This document shows, one piece after another, positions 53,421 through 62,336 of a DNA stretch of 64,000 bases. A program made the translations under genes and the position numbers. Origin of the DNA: Candidatus Protochlamydia sp. (GTDB lineage Bacteria; Chlamydiota; Chlamydiia; Chlamydiales; Parachlamydiaceae). The notes under the pieces were generated by a model, which was not told the DNA's origin, made no database searches, and was given only the letters and a program-made list of their open reading frames with translations. Each line of letters opens with the position of its first letter. Positions within the stretch are counted from its first letter, which is position 1. The DNA is taken from the NCBI GenBank assembly GCA_013695355.1, contig JACDAQ010000006.1, forward strand, positions 62,001-126,000, written 5' to 3'.

Positions 53421-53661
53421 TGTAGCGTAGATTTTAGCCTGCGTTGACTTAGCCCAGCGTATGTAGCGTAGACTTTAGTCTGCGTTTGTTTTCACAGGCT
53501 TCAGCCTGTGTATTAGCGCGACTGCAATCAGCGTAGATTTCAGAACCTGTTCATAGATATTGAACAGGTTCTTAAATATCGCGCTGCTTGGCTATGGCAT
53601 GAAAGTGAAAACGGGCAGGCTGAAGCTTGCCAAAACAAACGCAGACTGAAGTCTATGCCAC
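53421..53661. mobile_element. nested inverted-repeat element between sodC and miaB
   Basis: Two direct copies of GTAGCGTAGA(T/C)TTTAG-CTGCG start at 53422 and 53464. The second continues as a ~50-base arm matched by the inverted arm 53612-53661 (reverse complement begins GTGGCATAGACTTCAGTCTG). In the middle, 53541-53574, sits a compact GAACCTGTTCATAGATATTGAACAGGTTC palindrome of the dispersed family. The right arm encodes the last residues and stop of miaB. Confidence 0.75.
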
Positions 53662-54969
53662 TTCTCCTAAAAGGGTCTGGTTGCTGCAGCCATGGATTTT
53701 TATTTGCTGCAGCGTTCCAATCAGTTCATCTCCGCCTGGAAAAAGGACGTTTTTCCAGCAGCGTGTCCTTCCCTTTAACATCCCTTCGCCCTTTGAGTTC
53801 TTTTTTTCAATCAGAACTTCCACTGTCTCGCCTAAAAGTACTTGCCGCTGCTTAACATAGAATTTTTCCTGAAGCTGAAGAAGCCGCTGCAAGCGTGCCT
53901 GCTTGACTTCTTCGGAAATATCATCCCGCCAGCGCATGGCAGGTGTTCCCTTACGGGGGCTATAAGAAAAAAGGAAGGCAACGGAATATTCGATCTCCTT
54001 TAATAGCCGGTAGGTTTCTTCGAACTCCTCTTCAGTTTCTGTAGGAAATCCAACGATAATATCTGTTCCTAAAGCCACATGAGGTACAATTTCCCTGAGG
54101 AGTTGAACTTTTTCTAAATATTGTTCGATGGTATAGATGCGATGCATCTTTTTTAAGATGCGGTTTGAACCTGCCTGAAGGGGGAAATGAACAAATTCGC
54201 AAAGTGTTTTTAGATCACGCACCGCTTCCATCAATTCCCGCGTAATGTCAACCGGGTGGCTGGTCATAAAGCGGACCCTTTCCAAGCCTGGAATGTTATC
54301 AAGCTGATATAGCAGATCATGAAATAAGCAGTTCCATTCAAGCTTGTCTTTGCCATAACTATTAACGTTTTGTCCTAGAAGAGTCACTTCTTTATAGCCC
54401 TGGTCGACTAAATGGCGGCACTCTTCCACAATGCTTTCTGGAGTGCGGGATACCTCAGATCCCCTCGTATAAGGGACGACACAATAGGTGCAGAATTTAT
54501 CGCACCCTCTAATGATCGATACGTAGGCTTTAACTTTATCTTCCCTTTTGGCGTTGATATAATCCAGCTCAAACTCAAAATGATCATCTGTGCGGATCGT
54601 CTGTTTTCCCGAAGCCAGAACTTCGTCTAAAACATGGTTGAGATCATGAATGTTATTTGTTCCTAGAACAAAATCTATATGCGGAAGTTTTTGGAAAAGG
54701 GAATCTTTTTTAGCATTTGCCATGCATCCTGTCACTCCGATGATGGCCTGGCTTTGCTTAGTCAGTCCCAGGAGTCCAAGTTTGCCCATCACCTTTCTTT
54801 CCGCCAAATCCCGAATGGAGCAGGTATTGTAAATGAGCAGATCGGCTTCCGTTTCATCATGGCTTCGCACCAAACCGCGATTTTCGAGCTGGCCGATCAT
54901 GATTTCAGAATCAAGTTCGTTCATTTGACAGCCATAGGTCCTGACGAAAAATTTTTTAAGTTGGCGCAT
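53653..54969 (-). CDS. miaB: tRNA-2-methylthio-N6-dimethylallyladenosine synthase
   Basis: 438 residues. Radical-SAM methylthiotransferase acting on i6A37 of tRNAs reading UNN codons. Opens FFVRTYGCQMNELDSEIM (UPF0004), then IYNTCSIRDLAERKVMGKLG. The radical-SAM motif is RGCDKFCTYCVVPYTRGSEVSR, and GLERVRFMTSHP, LGTDIIVGFPTETEEEFEET and a TRAM tail (TVEVLIEKKNSKGEGMLKGR) follow. The CQMN and RGSEVSR wording marks MiaB as opposed to MtaB at 40312. Its final codons and stop lie in an inverted-repeat arm, so the C-terminus was probably altered by insertion. Confidence 0.95.
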   Translation of the reverse strand: MRQLKKFFVRTYGCQMNELDSEIMIGQLENRGLVRSHDETEADLLIYNTCSIRDLAERKVMGKLGLLGLTKQSQAIIGVTGCMANAKKDSLFQKLPHIDFVLGTNNIHDLNHVLDEVLASGKQTIRTDDHFEFELDYINAKREDKVKAYVSIIRGCDKFCTYCVVPYTRGSEVSRTPESIVEECRHLVDQGYKEVTLLGQNVNSYGKDKLEWNCLFHDLLYQLDNIPGLERVRFMTSHPVDITRELMEAVRDLKTLCEFVHFPLQAGSNRILKKMHRIYTIEQYLEKVQLLREIVPHVALGTDIIVGFPTETEEEFEETYRLLKEIEYSVAFLFSYSPRKGTPAMRWRDDISEEVKQARLQRLLQLQEKFYVKQRQVLLGETVEVLIEKKNSKGEGMLKGRTRCWKNVLFPGGDELIGTLQQIKIHGCSNQTLLGEVA

Positions 54970-55109
54970 AAATTATTCTGGGGTTAAAAAAGTCTGCTAA
55001 ATTTAGAGAACTAAGCGAGATTAACGAAGGGCGGTTCCTTTCTAAATATCACTTAAAAAGCTCAAATGTTAACGCATAAAGATCTTTATTTCAACTGCGA
55101 AAAAAAGGC

Positions 55110-55138
55110 TTGGCAAAAATAGCTGTAAGCTTTATGAT
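55110..55138 (+). promoter_or_regulatory. promoter of rplM-rpsI
   Basis: TTGGCA (55110-55115) and TATGAT (55133-55138) with a 17-base spacer give a near-consensus sigma-66/70 promoter. The leader would run from about 55145 to the rplM ATG at 55223. No riboswitch was recognised in it. The rest of the 54970-55109 spacer is empty. Confidence 0.6.
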
Positions 55139-55222
55139 AATCCCTTTCAAACATCTGGTTTAGCATTCGAGAAAAGGAGTGCTTTCCGGATAAGAGTAAA
55201 ACTCACGCAAAGGTTCGAAGAC

Positions 55223-55663
55223 ATGCAACAAAATGGAAAAACTTTTATTCCGAAAAAGGCCGACCAAAAGCAGAATTGGTTTATTTTAGATGCCTCCGGA
55301 AAAACTTTAGGCCGCTTAACATCTGAAATTGCAAAAATATTATGTGGAAAACATAAGCCAACTTTTACTACATTCATGGATTGTGGAGATGGCGTTATTG
55401 TCATCAATGCTGAAAAAGTGGCAGTTACAGGTTCAAAAGCAGCCCAAAAAATCTATCGCTATTATACGGGATCAATGAGCGGCTTACGCGAGATACCTTA
55501 CCGTACAATGCAAGCCCGCAAGCCAGAGTATATTATTGAACATGCGGTCAAAGGGATGATGCCAAAAACACGATTAGCAAGGCTGCAAATTAAAAAGCTG
55601 CGGGTTTTCGCTGGCGATAAGCATGATCAGGCAGCACAAAAGCCAATTCAAGTTAACATTTAA
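55223..55663 (+). CDS. rplM: 50S ribosomal protein L13
   Basis: 146 residues, assembly protein of the large subunit. [58 protein letters not shown] and [22 protein letters not shown] are canonical L13 blocks. A slightly longer N-terminus ([18 protein letters not shown]) than in E. coli is seen. Followed after 14 bases by rpsI in the conserved L13-S9 operon. Confidence 0.97.
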   Translation: MQQNGKTFIPKKADQKQNWFILDASGKTLGRLTSEIAKILCGKHKPTFTTFMDCGDGVIVINAEKVAVTGSKAAQKIYRYYTGSMSGLREIPYRTMQARKPEYIIEHAVKGMMPKTRLARLQIKKLRVFAGDKHDQAAQKPIQVNI

Positions 55664-55677
55664 GCACTAAGAGGATT

Positions 55678-56067
55678 ATGTTAGAAGAAACAGTAGCAAC
55701 TGGACGACGAAAAACAGCTGTTGCGTCCATTAGACTTAGAAGCGGCAATGGTCAAATTGATATTAACGGAAGAGCCTTTCAAGAGTATTTTCCTCTTGAA
55801 ATCCAACGTAGGACAGTATTTGCACCTCTTGAAAAACTAGGCGGCAATTCCCGTTATAATATGATCATTCGCGTAAAGGGTGGAGGCATTGAAGCGCAGG
55901 CAGTAGCCATTCGCTTGGGCTTGGCCCGTGCACTTGTCCAAAATGATGAAAATTTAAGACATGAATTTAAAACGCATGGCTTTTTAACGCGCGATTCACG
56001 CAAGAAAGAACGTAAGAAATATGGCCGCGCAGGCGCCCGTAAACGCTTCCAGTTTTCTAAGCGTTAA
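55678..56067 (+). CDS. rpsI: 30S ribosomal protein S9
   Basis: 129 residues. [54 protein letters not shown] and the invariant C-terminal KRFQFSKR, whose basic tail reaches the ribosomal P site. Starts 14 bases after rplM with AAGAGGATT as ribosome site; ends at a strong terminator. Confidence 0.97.
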   Translation: MLEETVATGRRKTAVASIRLRSGNGQIDINGRAFQEYFPLEIQRRTVFAPLEKLGGNSRYNMIIRVKGGGIEAQAVAIRLGLARALVQNDENLRHEFKTHGFLTRDSRKKERKKYGRAGARKRFQFSKR

Positions 56068-56109
56068 AAACATTTATGGCGTAGTTTTAAAACTACGTTA
56101 TTTAGTTTC

Positions 56110-56141
56110 AAAGGCACAAATTTTTTGTGCCTTTTTTTTTG
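56110..56141 (+). terminator. rho-independent terminator of rplM-rpsI
   Basis: AAAGGCACAAA and TTGTGCCTTT form the stem and ten T residues follow. A second small stem (GTAGTTTT/AAAACTAC) lies just before it at about 56080-56096. Confidence 0.85.
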
Positions 56142-56189
56142 CAGTCATATCTAAAAGCACCAATAACTCTACCAATTAATTTAATAACA

Positions 56190-56335
56190 TTATCTCATTG
56201 AAAGTTAGGGGTATTCGACCTTTTTTTAAGAAATGAATATCAAATCCATATGCTTGAAGAGCGAAGGGTGAAGATAGGGCGTGAGAGCTCCCTTTTTAAT
56301 AGCGAGGAGAAAACCCCAAAATTCAGGTTAATAAT
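56190..56335. mobile_element. diverged copy of the MITE-like element at 31070
   Basis: Shares TTGAAAGT-AGGG, ATATGCTTG-AGAGCGAA, GAAGATAGGG-G and CGAGGAGA with the 31070 copy, and ends in the same TCAGGTTAATAAT. The outer part of the left arm is degraded. It lies between the rpsI terminator and the GxxExxY remnant. Confidence 0.6.
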
Positions 56336-56377
56336 ATGAATGCTCATCAGGGGAGCAAATAATTGTGCGAGGTTAAC

Positions 56378-56809
56378 ATGCTAGAACAAAACGCGGAGGA
56401 AAGGAGACGCGGAGGCGCGGGGCTGATTGATGAAAGGCTGATTGAAAATAAAATTACTTCTTCCATCATTGCTGCTGCTATTGAAGTTCATACGGTTTTG
56501 GGTGGTCCAGGGATGTTAGAGTATTTATGAGATGCTTTAGCTTATGAGTTTGAACTCAGAAAGATTTCCTTTAAGCGACAATTACCGTACCAGTGCTTTA
56601 CAAGGGAATGCCTGTGAGAGATGCATTACAACTGGATCTCTTGGTCGATGGTCATTGTTGAGGTTAAAGCCACTGAAAGCCTACATGCGGTTCACGCTGC
56701 TCAAGTATTAAATTATTTACGCCTTACTCAACATAGATTAGGACTGGTTTTAAATTTTGGACAGCCACTTCTGCGTGAGGGAATTACTAGATTGGTTAAT
56801 CAATTTTAA
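56378..56809 (+). pseudogene. GxxExxY-family protein, interrupted
   Basis: The N-terminal part reads KITSSIIAAAIEVHTVLGGP with GMLEYL and then a TGA at about 56528 where the family has its GxxExxY core. The same frame resumes AYEFELRKISFKRQLP. It then slips to another frame for PVLYKGMPVRDALQLDLLVD, and back for IVEVKATESLHAVHAAQVLN and YLRLTQHRLGLVLNFG. One stop and two frameshifts make it non-functional. These short proteins of unknown activity are commonly found inside small repeat-flanked cassettes, as here. Confidence 0.8.
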
Positions 56810-56847
56810 TTTTCTCAGTGTCTCCGCGCCCCCGGTCTCCGCGTTTT
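56388..56847. mobile_element. inverted-repeat-flanked cassette carrying the GxxExxY remnant
   Basis: AAAACGCGGAGGAAAGGAGA at the left and the reverse complement of the right flank (AAAACGCGGAGACCGGGGGC) mark the ends. The arms are much richer in G+C than the surroundings. The left arm lies inside the start of the coding frame. Confidence 0.65.
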
Positions 56848-57060
56848 CTTTATTTGCTACCAAATCATCCTACGAGCGAAACTTTAGATAAAGCTGCTTG
56901 ATATAATCTAAAACAATTTAGTTTTTTTGCTAACCAGAGAGGCTTCAGTCAATCTCTTAATCTTGCCAATTTAGTTGCAATGCGCCATCAGACTATCTGT
57001 GCAACAAGGCCGATTATCATTTTACTTGTTCTTTACTCTGCTTTAAGAAGCTTAATAAAC

Positions 57061-57103
57061 AAAAAAAAAGCCGCCAAATAGATTTTAAAGCTATTGAGCG
57101 GCT
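57061..57103 (-). terminator. rho-independent terminator of the Ig-repeat gene; spacer 56848-57060 empty
   Basis: On the minus strand AAGCCGCTCAATAGC pairs with CTATTTGGCGGCTT and is followed by nine T residues, 20 bases beyond the stop of the gene at 57125. The 210 bases upstream on the plus strand show no supported gene. Confidence 0.8.
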
Positions 57104-57124
57104 TATTGACTTATCTATCTACTA

Positions 57125-60100
57125 TTAACCTAATCCCCCATCTTTTAGCCACTTCTTCTTACTGGCGCACCGTTCGTTTTTCTTAATCCTAATGGAGAAA
57201 GTCTGACTGCTTGCACAGCCGCTTGCGTCTGTACCTGTAATTGTAAAGTTAAAAGTTCCCTTTTGTGTAGGGATGCCAGAAATCACTCCACTGATAGGAT
57301 TTAAAATGAGCCCGGGTGGAAGCATTCCATTTGTTACTTCAAAATTAAATGCTCCTATACCCCCATTAGCCCCGATGGAACGATTAAAATGCTTTCCAAC
57401 TCTGCCTTCTGGGCAGGAAAGGGGGCTAAATGTAATCACCGGGCAGATAGTGATGCTGGCATTTAAAGTAATGGCGCAGCAATCTGAATCACAGCTATTG
57501 AAGTCGGTCGCTGTAATTGTAAAGGCATAAGTACCGCTTGCCGTTGGAGTTCCGGAAATTAAAGCCGTTCTAGTGCCTGAGCCGCTTAAGACTAATCCCG
57601 GCGGAAGAGATCCTTCTGATATGATAAAATTATAGGCCGAAGCAACCCCCCTAGAAACTGTAAGCGATGTCCCTGATGAAAAAGGTACGCCGACCAAACC
57701 GTTTACAGGAGAAAGCGGACCAAGGGTAGCTAAAGGACAATTAATGATGATGGCGTAAGCTATGCGCGCCACACACCCATTGCGGTCTGTCACGGAAATT
57801 TCGAAAGTAAAAATACCTGCTTCAGTTGGGATTCCCGTAATCAATGCAGTTGATGGACTATTATTAGTCAATATCAAGCCAGGGGGCAAAGTTCCGTTCG
57901 TTACCGAAAAGGTATAAGGAGCGGCTCCACCTGAGGCAGATAGCGTTTGTATATAAGGTGTTCCAAACGTGCCGGCAGAGAGAGTAGAGGGAGTAATCGT
58001 AATGGTCGGGCAATTAATCGAAATGATGTAAGGCATGAAAGCTTGGCAGCCCACAGCATCTGTCACGCCAATGTTAAAACTAAACGAGCCTCTGGCAGTC
58101 GGTGTTCCAGAAATTTCTCCTGTGGTTGCATCTAAAAATAATCCGGGAGGTAGGCTACCGCCTGCAATACTATATGTATAAGGTGGCACACCTCCGGAAG
58201 CAGTGACAGTTTGTGAATAAGGTACGCCTGTTTGGCCCTCAGGCAGTGAAGATGGGGCAATTATAATGTCTGGACAATCAATATTGACAGTATAATTCAT
58301 GAAAGCCTGGCAGCCGTCAGCGTCTTCTACAGCAATATTAAAACTATAGATGCCTGGATCAGTCGGTGTTCCTGAAATCGAACCGGTCAAGGGGTTCAAA
58401 AATAAGCCAGGCGGAAGCGTTCCGTTAGCTACGCTAAACGTATAGGGCAGGGTGCCTCCTACTACAGAGATTGTTGCGTTATACGGGATACCTGCCGTGC
58501 CATCCGGCAATGAGGTTGTCTCAATCAAAATATTTGGGCAGTTAACGCTTATTGTGTAAATTGCGAAAGCTTGGCAGCCATTAACGTCCGTCACACTTAT
58601 CTCAATAGTGTAAATGCCTGGAACAGTGGGCGTACCCGAAATGTTACCTGTCAAATCATTTAAGAGCAATCCCGGAGGAAGACTTCCGCTTACTTCGGCA
58701 AAGGTATAAGGTGGTGTACCGCCTGAAACAGATATCGTTTGGGAATAGGGCACGCCAGTTGTACCATTTGGCAGAGATTCAGTATTAATTGTAAGGCTGG
58801 GGCAATTAACGATAAGGGTGTAAGCCCTGAAAGCCTGGCAGCCATCGGCGTCGGTTACGCTAATCTCAAAATTATAAATGCCCGCAGCTGTCGGGGTTCC
58901 CGAAATTATGCCCGTCAAATCATTTAAGGATAACCCTGGAGGAAGAGTGCCGCTTACCTCTGCAAATGTATAAGGCTGCGTGCCCCCTGAAACAACTATT
59001 TGTTGCGAATAGGGCGTGCCTGTTGCGCCGTTAGGCAGGGTAGTGGTATTAATTGTAATATCCGGGCAATTAATGGCCAATGTATAGATCTCAAATGCCT
59101 GGCAGCCATCAGCATCTGTCACGCTAATCTCAAAAGTATAAATGCCTGCAACCGTCGGCGTTCCCGAAATTTCGCCTGTCAAGTCATTTAAGAGCAATCC
59201 TGGAGGGAGAGTTCCGCTTTCCTCGCTAAATAGGTAGGGCGGCGTGCCTCCAGAAACTGATATTGTTTGCGAATAAGGAGTGCCTGTCGTGCCATCAGGA
59301 AGCGAAGTTGTATTAATTGAAATGCTAGGGCAATTAATGATCACCGTATAATTTTGGAAAGCTTGGCAACCGTCAAAGTCTGTTGCGCTAATCGTAAAAG
59401 TATAAACGCCTGCAGCAGCGGGAGTTCCCGAAATCACACCGGTTAGGGGGTTCAAAACTAATCCCTGAGGAAGAGTTCCCATTTCGACGTTGAATGTATA
59501 GGGAGCTCTGCCTCCGGAAGCGCTGATCGTTTGCGAATAGGCTGTGCCTGTCGTTCCATTGGGCAGGGTAGTTGTATTGATTGTAACAGCTGGACAATTG
59601 GCGGCAAGGGTATAAGTCATAAAACTTTGGCAGCCATTAGCGTCTGTGACGCTAATTTCAAAGCTAAAAAGCCCAGCCTCTGTCGGTGTTCCTGAGATCA
59701 TACCTGTCATGCTATTAAGAAATAATCCTGGAGGAAGCTCTCCATCGATGCCAAAGGTGTAGGGCTGCGTGCCTCCTGAAACAGATATTGTTTGTGAATA
59801 AAAGACCCCCACGGTACTGGGAGGGAGTGAAGATGTATTGAAGGTGATAGGTCCGCAAGTAATCGTGATGGAGTAAGGTTGCACAATGGATGATTCAGCT
59901 GAATCATTCACAAAAAGAACGAAATTAGAAGTGCCTAAAGCGGTGGGTGTTCCTGAAATAAGAGCGGTATCGGGGCCTGTAGTGGTCAGGGATAATCCTG
60001 AGGGAAGACTTCCCGCGGCAATGCTAAATGAATAAGGAGGTATTTCTCCGGAAGCGGTTATTGTTTGTGAATAAAACGCACCAGTCGCGCCATTCGGCAG

Positions 60101-60190
60101 CGTAGTTGGGCTAAGCGTGATAGCACTCCAAAGGGCTGTAGTGGAAAGAACCACATAAAGAAAGAATGTTTGTAAAATAGGGAATTTCAT
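57125..60190 (-). CDS. surface protein of eleven putative-Ig (PIG) repeats
   Basis: 1021 residues. A signal peptide (MKFPILQTFFLYVVLSTTALWS) is followed by eleven tandem units of about 85-90 residues. A typical unit reads TINTTTLPNGTTGTPYSQTI, then SGGTPPYTF, GTLPPGL-L, TG-ISGTPT-AGIYTFEISVTD and ADGCQAF, ending in one Cys at each boundary. These match the He_PIG/putative Ig family found in adhesins and cell-surface proteins. Units 3-8 are the most alike; the last two are diverged. The basic C-terminus (KKNERCASKKKWLKDGG) lacks an LPxTG or beta-barrel anchor. The ribosome site AAAAGGTGTAAAT is good. Cysteines could cross-link repeats, as in chlamydial envelope proteins; this is inference. Confidence 0.85.
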   Translation of the reverse strand: MKFPILQTFFLYVVLSTTALWSAITLSPTTLPNGATGAFYSQTITASGEIPPYSFSIAAGSLPSGLSLTTTGPDTALISGTPTALGTSNFVLFVNDSAESSIVQPYSITITCGPITFNTSSLPPSTVGVFYSQTISVSGGTQPYTFGIDGELPPGLFLNSMTGMISGTPTEAGLFSFEISVTDANGCQSFMTYTLAANCPAVTINTTTLPNGTTGTAYSQTISASGGRAPYTFNVEMGTLPQGLVLNPLTGVISGTPAAAGVYTFTISATDFDGCQAFQNYTVIINCPSISINTTSLPDGTTGTPYSQTISVSGGTPPYLFSEESGTLPPGLLLNDLTGEISGTPTVAGIYTFEISVTDADGCQAFEIYTLAINCPDITINTTTLPNGATGTPYSQQIVVSGGTQPYTFAEVSGTLPPGLSLNDLTGIISGTPTAAGIYNFEISVTDADGCQAFRAYTLIVNCPSLTINTESLPNGTTGVPYSQTISVSGGTPPYTFAEVSGSLPPGLLLNDLTGNISGTPTVPGIYTIEISVTDVNGCQAFAIYTISVNCPNILIETTSLPDGTAGIPYNATISVVGGTLPYTFSVANGTLPPGLFLNPLTGSISGTPTDPGIYSFNIAVEDADGCQAFMNYTVNIDCPDIIIAPSSLPEGQTGVPYSQTVTASGGVPPYTYSIAGGSLPPGLFLDATTGEISGTPTARGSFSFNIGVTDAVGCQAFMPYIISINCPTITITPSTLSAGTFGTPYIQTLSASGGAAPYTFSVTNGTLPPGLILTNNSPSTALITGIPTEAGIFTFEISVTDRNGCVARIAYAIIINCPLATLGPLSPVNGLVGVPFSSGTSLTVSRGVASAYNFIISEGSLPPGLVLSGSGTRTALISGTPTASGTYAFTITATDFNSCDSDCCAITLNASITICPVITFSPLSCPEGRVGKHFNRSIGANGGIGAFNFEVTNGMLPPGLILNPISGVISGIPTQKGTFNFTITGTDASGCASSQTFSIRIKKNERCASKKKWLKDGGLG

Positions 60191-60329
60191 TATTTACACC
60201 TTTTAAAAAAAGCTTTGGACAGCCGGACGCCGTCAGTTAATTTATACCAGAACGTTTGGCGTAACATTTTTTTTAATAAGTTACAATTAAAATTTTAACT
60301 ATAGATTTGCTTAAATATTACGAAAATTT

Positions 60330-60850
60330 TTAAGGCTTCCTGGCATATTTCGGCACACAAATCAGCTGCAACAACAGTTTTCCCAAAGGCGTCGTTGCTG
60401 ACAGAACGCCAATGTCATGGGCCAACAATGCGTTAACAGTAGCTTGTTGTTCAGATCGTAATTGACCTTGAAAGTTTCCATTGAGTGGTTGCCCTATGCA
60501 GTGTTCTTCTTTCAAGGTTATTTTTATATTTAAATCAGAAAGAAGCGGAGATACCTCTTCAAAGCATCCACGTGGAAGAGCAATATGATTGGGGTATTTC
60601 AGCGCAACCAATAATGCGGGTATTTCGTAAGTCGGAAATCTCATTGCTTGGGCTTAGTAGAATTCGGGGTTTTGAAATGCTGCAAGGCTAATCAATCGAT
60701 TTCTAAGAGAGGGTGATAATGGTTCTTTGGCGATATAAATATGATTTCTAATCACCATTCCAAATTTTTCGGCAAATGCCCAATCGGGGGGCCTGCTGAA
60801 GGGGTAATATTCCATGGAGTAGACAATTGTTTCTCATTGCTGCTATGATC
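60330..60850 (-). pseudogene. remnant of a DEAD/DEAH helicase of the TOTE-primase type
   Basis: Reading the minus strand, IRNHIYIAKEPLSPSLRNRL and ISLAAFQNPEFY are followed by an in-frame stop. Then come AQAMRFPTYEIPALL, HIALPRGCFEEVSPLLSDLN, FQGQLRSEQQATVNALLAHD and IGVLSATTPLGK, where the family has its Walker A (ATTAFGKT). This is the middle of large helicases that carry a TOTE-conflict primase domain, as I remember their sequences. The 5' end, including WNITPSAGPPIGHLPKNLEW, is frameshifted, and everything after Walker A is missing. It is a relic of a mobile or defence gene. Confidence 0.6.
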
Positions 60851-60944
60851 GCAGGGCTTGGATACCACAGGTTTCGAATGCAAGGGGTGCGGAGACGGGA
60901 AAGTAAGCCTATATTATATGCCATCACAAGGACAGTGGTCAATT

Positions 60945-61232
60945 TTAAGAAAATCTTAAATTAACCTTGTTAACTGTTTCACATACATATTCTTTGTTTA
61001 ATGAATTCCAACATTGCATTAATTTACGCCTATTGAATTCATCTCGTAAAATTTTTGAAGCAATTCTCATTTGCGAAGGCTTAAGATACCCACTTAGCAA
61101 ATTGCCATTATTAAGGTCGAAGGTTGCACTATCATCCCCATACATAACCTTAACATGAGGAAGATGGTGTCTTTCACCCATTACATGAAATATTTGAAAA
61201 ATGATGGCACCGATTCTTGCTACTTGTGGCAT
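60945..61232 (-). CDS. DUF4160-like small protein
   Basis: 95 residues from the ATG at 61232. It reads MPQVARIGAIIFQIFHVMGE, HHLPHVKVMYGDDSATFDLN and GNLLSGYLKPSQMRIASKIL. This corresponds to the DUF4160 pattern (R-I-G-x-x-F, then PHxHVxYGDxxAxF). DUF4160 genes usually sit next to a small DUF2442-type partner and have been suggested to form toxin-antitoxin-like pairs. The start at 61232 follows the upstream stop by ten bases; a longer frame from 61286 would overlap that gene and is less likely. Confidence 0.65.
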   Translation of the reverse strand: MPQVARIGAIIFQIFHVMGERHHLPHVKVMYGDDSATFDLNNGNLLSGYLKPSQMRIASKILRDEFNRRKLMQCWNSLNKEYVCETVNKVNLRFS

Positions 61233-61242
61233 TTTTTTTAAC

Positions 61243-61488
61243 TCACTTTTGTGTAATTTTTTTCCAATACTCCAAAAATTCTTCATGGCAATCCCGTATC
61301 ATTCTTTGGGCTAACAACCGATCTTCAGAATTTAGATTGCCATTTTTCTCATGGCCATCATCAAAATTAAAAATACTTTTATTTTTTTTTTCATCTACTA
61401 CAGTTACTTCAAATTGATTTGTCGTGGGATTTTGAGATAAAAAGTAGGTTAAATCCCCCCATTGCGCCACTTCTACTTCCATAGTCAT
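61243..61488 (-). CDS. small partner protein upstream of the DUF4160 gene
   Basis: 81 residues: TMEVEVAQWGDLTYFLSQNP, VTVVDEKKNKSIFNFDDG, helical C-terminus DCHEEFLEYWKKITQK. Not clearly a known family; it occupies the position of the usual DUF4160 partner. AAAAGGAGAAATTTA precedes the ATG and is a strong ribosome site. The pair probably forms one transcript. Confidence 0.55.
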   Translation of the reverse strand: MTMEVEVAQWGDLTYFLSQNPTTNQFEVTVVDEKKNKSIFNFDDGHEKNGNLNSEDRLLAQRMIRDCHEEFLEYWKKITQK

Positions 61489-61852
61489 TAAATTTCTCCT
61501 TTTTTGTTTTTACAAAAATTTATCATAGTGAAATTAAATTTTTAAGAAATTTAGATTTACGATAATTATTGAATTTAAACTCCATGATAGCAAATTTCGT
61601 TGAAGGGGCGGTAAGGGTAACCATGCAAGCAAAAACCGAAGACGGGAAGGCACTTCACTATCAAAGGCGAACAGTAGAAAATATACAGAGCTTTAGGCTT
61701 GCGATCTTCAATCTTAAGATCTAAAGAAATTACTATATAGAATCAAGATGTAGTGCAGAATCTGCAAATTGTCTCAGGGAAACTGACAAACTTGGGCTAA
61801 GCTATCTATGGAAGACTTATGCAATCAGGGGCTGACTCATTAAGACAAGAAA

Positions 61853-62028
61853 GAGTATGGTCAAGCGCTAGAGTGTTTTCGCCTTGCAGCGGAAGGGAGA
61901 TTTTTCAGAGCACAAATAAGTTATGCTACCATGCTATTATTGGTCGGGTTGCACCGTAGATAAAAAAGAAGCTTACCGCTGGATGATAAGGTACGAGTCA
62001 CTTTCCTTTTTAGGAACGAAATGCGGTT
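61853..62028 (+). pseudogene. Sel1-like repeat remnant; spacer 61489-62336 otherwise empty
   Basis: EYGQALECFRLAAEGRFFRA then QISYATMLL, followed in a shifted frame by DKKEAYRWMIRYESLSFLG, reads as one and a half Sel1 units with a frameshift near 61940. No start or flanking repeats remain. The rest of this 850-base spacer contains no supported gene. Confidence 0.5.
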
Positions 62029-62336
62029 CACTCGTTCCACATAAAAAGTACTTATGAGCTTGAGTTAATAAAACTTTGAGGAGATTTTTTTTTTCTCGCT
62101 TAATTCCCTGCTATTTTTTAAGAATGTCCTTTGTGAAGTCCAGTTATTGCAACACATAGACTACCAGAAATCAACAATGAAATAACCAATTTATTTTGAA
62201 ACTCAGAGGCATATCAATTAAAACGAATTGGAGACCCAGAAATAGCATGACATTTTTGAAGATAAATTAATAGCTCTGCTGAAATGATTCACCTTGGACC
62301 TTTCGGATGGGACTAAGTAATTTTGAACTAAGCAAT

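Noticed and set aside
58280-59640. DNA tandem repeats as a CRISPR or satellite
   Set aside because: They are the codons of the Ig-like protein repeats, in frame throughout with a ~270-base period.
60748-60942. Small minus-strand protein upstream of the helicase remnant
   Set aside because: It overlaps the frameshifted start of the helicase remnant in another frame and has no ribosome site.
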